A stretch of DNA of 64,000 nucleotides, taken from assembly GCA_949317995.1 (NCBI GenBank), contig OX439044.1, positions 52,966,166 through 53,030,165 on the forward strand, in the 5' to 3' direction. The notes under the pieces were generated by a model. The model did no database searches and was not told the DNA's origin. It worked only from the letters and a program-made list of their open reading frames with translations. Position numbers and translations under genes: made by a program. This document shows positions 58,540-64,000 of this stretch, piece after piece. Position 1 is the first letter of the stretch, and each line of letters starts with the position of its first letter. Source of the stretch: Acholoe squamosa (Eukaryota > Annelida > Polychaeta > Phyllodocida > Polynoidae).

Positions 58540-58646
58540 ACACTGTCATGGCTGGCTTCGAGTCCCGGGAAGGGGGAATAATTTTTGTTTTCAACTTGAA
58601 TTTATTGGTATTCTATTGATTATTTATTGGTTTTGTGGTATAAAAT
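58540..58646 (+). mobile_element. SINE-2 copy joined to the hairpin
   Basis: GGCTTCGAGTCCCGGG (B box), then TTTTCAACTTGAATTTATTG, GATTATTTATTG and GTGGTATAA, directly followed by the 123-bp hairpin. The arrangement at 51073-51310 is the same in reverse, so SINE part and hairpin move or were inserted as one unit. Confidence 0.6.
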
Positions 58647-58769
58647 AAGTAATCAATGGATAATTCATGACTCGTGTGTGTTAGCAAAGGCTAAAAACAC
58701 TCGGCCTACGGCCTCGTGTCATTATCCTTCACTAACACACACTCGTCATGAATAATCCATTGGTTACTT
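58647..58769. repeat. 123-bp hairpin MITE, copy 2
   Basis: Same hairpin as 51073-51195 (AAGTAATCAATGGATAATTC end) with a CGGCCTACGGCC centre. Confidence 0.85.
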
Positions 58770-58930
58770 GTTCAGTATTGTACCACACATAACCTTGAAC
58801 ACCCTTTCTGTGGCTGCTACTCTTAGTCTAGTATATAAAGCCTTGAATCTCCTATATAAGCTTCTATCCTATTCCTATTATATAGAATATAAGTCTATGC
58901 TATACATGAAGGCCCCGCAAGGTTACTAAT

Positions 58931-59275
58931 ATAGGATCAGAATAGAATCTTGCCCTGTAGGGCTATTAATTTAAAACTGATACTCTAAGGAATAGAATAG
59001 AATTTTGCCCCGCAGGGCTATCAATTTAGAATTGATACTTTAGGAAATAGAATAGAATTTTGCCCTGCAGGGTTATAAATTTCAAACCTTCTATTATAAC
59101 CCTTAATAAAGCATCAATTTTATATTGATAGCACTGCAGGGCAAAATTCTATTCTATTTCCTAAAGTATCAATTCTAAATTGATAGCCCTGCGAGGCAAA
59201 ATTCTATTCTATTCCTTAAAGTATCAGTTTTAAATTAATAGCCCTGCAGGGCAAATTTCTCTTCTATTCCTTATT
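58931..59275. mobile_element. Small foldback FB3, 60-bp tandem arms
   Basis: The left arm has about three units containing AATAGAATAGAATTTTGCCC, GCAGGGCTATCAATTTAGAA and TTGATACTTTAGGAA. The right arm carries the same units in reverse order and orientation. The centre is at about 59100. Arms align colinearly over about 150 bp with few mismatches. Outer borders and target duplication are not resolved. Confidence 0.7.
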
Positions 59276-59327
59276 AGAGTCTAAGCTAATTCTATGCTAT
59301 TCTAAATTGGTTAAAAAAAACTGTATA

Positions 59328-59504
59328 CAACCAATAGGGACAGTACAATAAGGGTTTAGGGCTGTTCCTCTAGTTCTATAAGAAGAGAGGTATGTTATCA
59401 TGGTTTGAAAAGAAGAAATCAAAGCTTATTAAAACCATAATAACATACCTCTCTTCTTATAGAACTAGAGCCCTAAACCCTAATGATACTGTCCCTATTG
59501 GTTG
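59328..59504. repeat. 177-bp hairpin, 78-bp arms
   Basis: CAACCAATAGGGACAGTA, then AGGGTTTAGGGCT and CTAGTTCTATAAGAAGAGAG, read back inverted at the right with only small indels. It is likely a MITE. The central loop contains AAGAAGAAATCAAAGC. Confidence 0.85.
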
Positions 59505-59912
59505 CATATTGGACCATGATGTGCCATGGGTGCCCGGTCATCATATTGGATATGCTGACAGCAGACAGTAGGGGTGCTGTGGGGCTGTGCATAACATTAT
59601 GTGTGGGAATTGAAGTGACCTATCATTTCCCTCATGAAAAGCAGGCACAGTCATTCAATTTTGGATGTCATAAAAAAAAGCATGTTATACACACTCGTGC
59701 ACATACAAAGAATTGTTTTTGACTTCAGGTAAACATTGTGAGTAGTCTAAGGCCAAGGAAAAAATGAAGAGTTCTCGATAAAAAAATATCATTATGGGCA
59801 AATTCTTTACCTATAATAATTCAGCTGTAAATCTAAATCCTACTATCACGTTCCACAAGTAGCTCTGCCTTTCATTAAAATGATCTATATGTGTGATAGT
59901 TAGTTAACATAC

Positions 59913-60102
59913 ACAGTAAAAAATAACGTTGAATCTATCAGGGATCCTCATAGAACGGTGAAGCACCATAATGGTATTGCAGTGAACCAATGTAGTTTTC
60001 ACAAGAAGCCCTGGGTGGCAGTGCAGTGGTACAAGGGATCTCTGTGAAAATAAAATTGGCTCACTTGCTTTGGGACAAGGATTTCACCGTTATTTTACAG
60101 TG
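59913..60102. mobile_element. ACTGTAAAA MITE, copy 2
   Basis: Left ACAGTAAAAAATAACGTTGA and right, in reverse, CACTGTAAAATAACGGTGAA. The interior matches 17562-17783. Confidence 0.65.
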
Positions 60103-60233
60103 TGGCAAGACAATTTTTAGACTTGAGAGCAATTAAGTCCCTGTTCGCTCAAATTGTACCTACCACAGAGTAGATTCAAATTGGGTCTTTTTTGTTCTTG
60201 TCTGACCATCATCTCTACTATTCTCTTTTACAG

Positions 60234-60277
60234 GTAGGTGTGCCTCAAATATACTACCTTGTGTAAGCAGTGATGTG
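60234..60277 (+). CDS. Candidate exon (44 bp)
   Basis: A strong acceptor (CTCTACTATTCTCTTTTACAG) and a strong donor (GTG then GTAAGT). Two leftover bases, then RCASNILPCVSSDV, leaving in phase 0. Entry phase fits the exit at 44464. Two cysteines. Confidence 0.35.
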
Positions 60278-60403
60278 GTAAGTTAGACACTACTCTTTAA
60301 AGAAGGGAGACAAGCCTATTTTTATGATGACTCTTTTTGATAACTAGTATTTTCATTGTATAAAAAGATTCATTCATACTTTCTAGCGAATTTGATTTTG
60401 TAG

Positions 60404-60499
60404 GGACAGGAAGGAGACCTCTCTGATGAAGAAAGTGACATCACAGAAGACCAGATGCAGCTCAGTATTAACTGTACAGCACTGACTGTCTACAAATAG
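60404..60499 (+). CDS. Candidate terminal exon (32 codons with stop)
   Basis: A T-rich acceptor (GAATTTGATTTTGTAG) opens a phase 0 frame with an acidic run GQEGDLSDEESDITED, then QMQLSINCTALTVYK and a stop at 60497. It follows the exon at 60234 in phase. There is no consensus donor before the stop, so it would be an alternative 3' end to the next candidate. Confidence 0.3.
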   Translation, partial: GQEGDLSDEESDITEDQMQLSINCTALTVYK

Positions 60500-60645
60500 A
60501 TGGTCATTACAAGTGTCCTTGGACCCTGTTTTCACATTTCCTTTCATTACTAGCACGGTATAGTCCCATTGAGTTACCATGCATTATAATATCATAAGGC
60601 TTTGGTACACTTTACTTTCACAATTACAATTATGTCTTGTTGTAG

Positions 60646-60738
60646 CTCCCTCTTGTGACATCATACTCTGCATCAGAGATGGCAGCCTTTCAAAACAGTT
60701 CTACTGAGCAGATTTCTGTGCAGCTTTACATAGTCAAG
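60646..60738 (+). CDS. Candidate exon (93 bp)
   Basis: An acceptor of moderate strength (ATTATGTCTTGTTGTAG) and a donor CAAG then GTATCT enclose 31 codons open only in frame 1: LPLVTSYSASEMAAFQNSST, then EQISVQLYIVK. Phase 0 to phase 0, so it can follow 60277 directly. No downstream partner is seen before 64000. Confidence 0.3.
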
Positions 60739-61019
60739 GTATCTAAAAAGGGGTTTATAACCCCTTCAGTACCAGTAGATTCAGTTGCTACTCTCTTAGC
60801 TGTTTGAGTCCTAATCTGAGGAATGGGGTATCGAACCCTGTTTTGGCAATCTATACTGAATTTTATTTGTTATTGTTTATAAAAGATAAAGACATTTTGA
60901 AAGTTTCTGATACATTTCCTCTCTGAGTGATAGACAAACATTAAAAAACATTTCTTGGGAGCTAGACGAACCTTTTCCAAACAAATATCTACTTTGAAAA
61001 ATGGTTTTCCAAAGTTTCC

Positions 61020-61085
61020 CTTGTCAGGATTTGTATCCAGGATCTTCTGATTTGAGGGTGAACGTGTTACCACTGCACCGTGAAC
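61020..61085 (-). mobile_element. tRNA-like SINE head, minus strand
   Basis: In reverse CGGTGCAGTGGTAACACG (A box) and CTGGATACAAATCCTG (decayed B box). Same type as 41550-41625. Confidence 0.45.
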
Positions 61086-61344
61086 ACTGTGCTGATAGAT
61101 CCCTCACTGTGTGTTGATTGTTTTTAATGGCCCAAAACATTACAAATAAGCCTGGCAACATATATAAGTAGTGTATAAGCTGCAAAAGTATTGAAACATT
61201 GTTCGTAGTATTTGCATATTGATGGTTGATTCAGGGTAGAAATGTAATCTAATTTGAAAGTTGACAAATCATAATCAAATCAACTGTGAATTTTGAAATT
61301 ATTCGAGACTTACCTGTAAGTTTTTATAATTAAGATTATACCGA

Positions 61345-61440
61345 GGGAACCTAGCAGTTCAGGGAATATGTGCCCCCAGCAGGTTCGGAACTAACCCAGC
61401 GGTTAAGTCTGCTCGGCCACGGAGCCAAGAGTCTGGCCCA
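61345..61440 (-). mobile_element. tRNA-like SINE head, minus strand
   Basis: In reverse CCGTGGCCGAGCAGACTTAA resembles the A-box side of a Leu/Ser-type tRNA and GTTCCGAACCTG a B box. A different head from the other SINEs here. Confidence 0.45.
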
Positions 61441-62865
61441 GCTGTGTGTAAGGCATGTTGCTTCGGCATAGGTTGGCTGTGGACGAGGTCTACCGAGCGA
61501 TATGTGAGCGAATTGTGATCGATTCTGCTGGTTTAAGAGTGAAAAACTCAACAAACCCTGGTCTGTTAGGTGCCATGGGGCAACAGATCAACCAGGGAAG
61601 GCCTAGCATGTAAAAGAACTGAACATTTTAGCACCAAGGGTTGCAAATAGGTCCAGATCTGAGGTTTTTGAGAGATGCTTCATAGTCCCATTCATGGCTG
61701 GCCCATCATATCTTATTTACTTGTGAAGCTATATGTCTGTTGCTAGAAATTAAGGCATAACTTAAGCTTCTAGTTATCTTGGTTCTTCTATGGATATGAA
61801 GTTGAGAGTAATGAAATGGTATTTGATGATGGTATTTTAAGTAGATGAATAGTTTTCCTGAACAATCATCAATTACACCTCCAGAGAATTATCGTACATC
61901 ATAATTATGTGGAATAAGTGTAATGCTGGATAAACTAAACAATAGAGTTAAAGACAAATGCTACCGGATGTCCAGAATGGGTTCTGCTGCTGATAATCTC
62001 AAATAACTCTGGATTATATTAGTTTGATGTACTAACTATAAGAAAATGCAAAAAAAATTCCTATGTCACGGTGCTTATTTTTACAGTATGAATATTTAAG
62101 TATAAAATGCCTTAACTATAGAAACGACTGGTAAAAACTATTTTTTCATATCATGTCTTATACATACTGATCCTCTGCTGATTTTTCTACAAGACTCTCT
62201 GGATTGAAAGAGGGCATCTATTAAAACATTTTGAAAAAAAAGAAAAATGGGGGGGGGGGGTCACGGTTGAAATGAAAAAGTTGTTTTAAAAAATATTAAT
62301 TTCCCCTTAACTATAAGACCCTATGGGAATTCAAATGGCATAAATAGACGTACGACAACTCCAATCTAGTTTGGGCGAATATTTTATTGGACCTGGCCAA
62401 TAAACATACATAACCAGGCCTAAGTAACACAAGAAGAAAGAAAAAAAATCTCCAATGTGAGACCGGTGGTCCTTCCTGGGGCTAGGCAATATGGCCGACT
62501 ACAAGGCCACCAGTGAAGGAACCTGTTACATAACAGGTGAATGGAAGTGGTGACATCTGGTAATACATTGGGAACTGCTACTGCCCATTTATCACCACTT
62601 ATATGCGCGCATATAAGTAGCTTATATAGATATCTCTAATGTATCTATAGTGATCAAAAATGAATTGAAAAAAAACACTATGTACAGGTAAAGTGGTCCA
62701 GTTAGGATAAGAAATACCATTAAAATAGTATAACTGATGAGTTCTGATTTCTGCCACCAGGTGGCTTCTTTGTACCGGGTAGCGTTTGTTTTTAAAAAAA
62801 GAAAATATCTTCTGACTTGTCAAGACTCGTCAAGAGAGTTTGCTTTGTTGTATATGCGGTGCAAT
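61441..62865. other. Unassigned stretch with a G run
   Basis: A poly-G run at about 62251. No gene or element supported. Confidence 0.35.
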
Positions 62866-63413
62866 TACCACCCTGGAAAATTACCCCTGGAATTCTTTCA
62901 CCCAGAAATTTCCCCCCTGGCAAACTCCCTCCTAGGAAATCCCCCTCCCCCAAGAAATTGCCCCCCCCCCCAATTTGGAAAATGTATACGGTTTAATAAG
63001 GGTGAGGGATGGAGTTAGTTATAGGGTTTAGCAAGTACTCAGGGATAAGATTAGGGATCGGGTTAGGGTAAGTTATAGAGTTAGGGTTAGAGTTAGTCAT
63101 AGGGTTAGGGTTAGTTATAGGGTTAGGGTTAGAGTTAGAGTTATTCATAGGGTTAGTGTTAGGGATAGGGATATAGGGTTAGGGTTAGGGATAGGGTTAG
63201 GGTTAGGGTGTGGGTTAAGTTTAGGGAAAGGGTTAGAATCTTTATTCCACAATAAAATTGAAATGCAGCCATTTTTTTTTACTGTATCTGTATTACATAA
63301 AAGTGATGGGGGACATTTCCAGTGGGCATATTTCCAGGGTGGGATATTTCCATGGGGGTAATATCCAGGGATAGAAATAGAGGGGGGGGGGGGGTCCAGG
63401 GGGGAAATCTAGA
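62866..63413. repeat. Candidate foldback FB4 around a telomere-like core
   Basis: The left flank is a degenerate repeat of CCCTGGAAATTNCCCC type (62866-62975). The right flank (63305-63413) is its inverted counterpart (GGGGGACATTTCCAGTGGG, GGGTGGGATATTTCCATGGG). The telomere-like tract lies between them. Arms are irregular, so the foldback reading is less certain than for FB1-FB3. Confidence 0.45.
63003..63235 (+). repeat. Interstitial degenerate (TTAGGG)n
   Basis: Many GGTTAGGGTTAGGG words with spacers such as TTATAGGG and GTTAGAG over about 230 bp. TTAGGG is the usual metazoan telomere unit. Confidence 0.85.
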
Positions 63414-63717
63414 ACCTGTATATGCTACACCCATATGTGAAGCCATATGTGACATCCGAGCATTAAATCTCTAAAAAATGGCTCTTTAATATTTCCCTCT
63501 CCTTCAGTTAGAACCCTGTATACAAATTTATGTTATAATTCGACACCAGAAAACCAAAAGATTGGCTTTGGTTTGCATCGTCCAGCTACCTAAAGGTATA
63601 TAGCAATACAGCATAGGTACTGATGGATGCACTGAAGCAATAAATACATACAGGCAGTGATCCCGGCTATTGATTTTAGTATCTGCCATCTTCTTGATCA
63701 AGGGGAAGGGCCTGTTG

Positions 63718-63882
63718 TAGGTCGTCAGTATGGCGACTCTGTATTATCAGTATTGTTATACTGACGACTTAGGTCATCAGGATGACGACCTAAAGTTGTC
63801 ATTTTGACCAATTTTGGGTATTGTCAACCTGAGGACCTAAAGTCGTCACCATTGATGAGTTTCGAATCTTCTGTCTTCAGTG
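63718..63882. mobile_element. CACTGAAAA MITE family, right half
   Basis: GACGACTTAGGTCATCAGG, GACGACCTAAAG and GTCAACCTGAGGACCTAAAG, ending CTTCAGTGTA, match the right part of 47047-47349. The left end is not clear. Confidence 0.6.
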
Positions 63883-64000
63883 TACTACTTTTAGAAATGA
63901 CTGAACAGTTCTAACTTCATAACGGATTCATAAAGGTTGGAATGTGAAGTGAAGGCTGGGTGTTATTCAGCAATGGAAGTTATACATTGTCAGATGGAAT

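Noticed and set aside
63003..63235. True chromosome end
   Set aside because: The TTAGGG tract is short, degenerate, and followed by ordinary sequence to 64000.

Overview
This window looks like non-coding or intronic DNA of a metazoan, about 60% AT. It has no operons or compact genes. It is full of short DNA-transposon copies, tRNA-derived SINEs, microsatellites, minisatellites and two dead non-LTR retrotransposons. Two SINE copies end in a GGCGTTAAAC core followed by an ACTCACTC tail. I associate that ending with molluscan and other lophotrochozoan genomes, so a mollusc is my best guess (moderate confidence, from memory, not searched).

Layout. 1-8.9 kb: AT-rich sequence with one cysteine-bearing open frame on the minus strand, several TIR elements, and a cluster of three copies of a 16-bp palindrome. 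8.9-13.5 kb: a dead non-LTR retrotransposon (plus strand) split by a 522-bp TIR element and by a 1.27-kb foldback element. 13.5-35 kb: mostly repeats and unassigned sequence, with short splice-bounded open segments on the plus strand at 15.6, 17.1, 18.8, 29.6, 31.2 and 34.4 kb. 35.2-39.5 kb: a 22-bp minisatellite split by a 3.48-kb foldback element whose arms are three different tandem repeats. 40-53 kb: MITEs, tandem duplications, an E-box-rich patch and SINE clusters. 53.2-55.2 kb: a second 5'-truncated non-LTR element (minus strand). 56-59.5 kb: hairpins, a GC-rich 80-bp tandem repeat with a tRNA-like insert, and a small foldback. 60.2-60.7 kb: three more exon-like segments. 62.9-63.4 kb: a degenerate TTAGGG tract between inverted GGAAAT-type repeats.

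The most coherent biology is a set of at least four elements built the same way: tandem-repeat arms in inverted orientation around a centre. The 11.25-12.52 kb copy is the clearest. It has 62-bp imperfect terminal inverted repeats and a perfect 9-bp target duplication, and removing it with one copy of the duplication restores the reverse-transcriptase frame.

The exon-like segments can be chained on the plus strand with consistent splice phases (15637, 17055, 18797, 29593, 31206, 34448, 44414, 60234, then 60404 or 60646). If real, most of the window is intron of one long gene of unknown identity. This model rests on splice consensus and phase only and needs transcript evidence.
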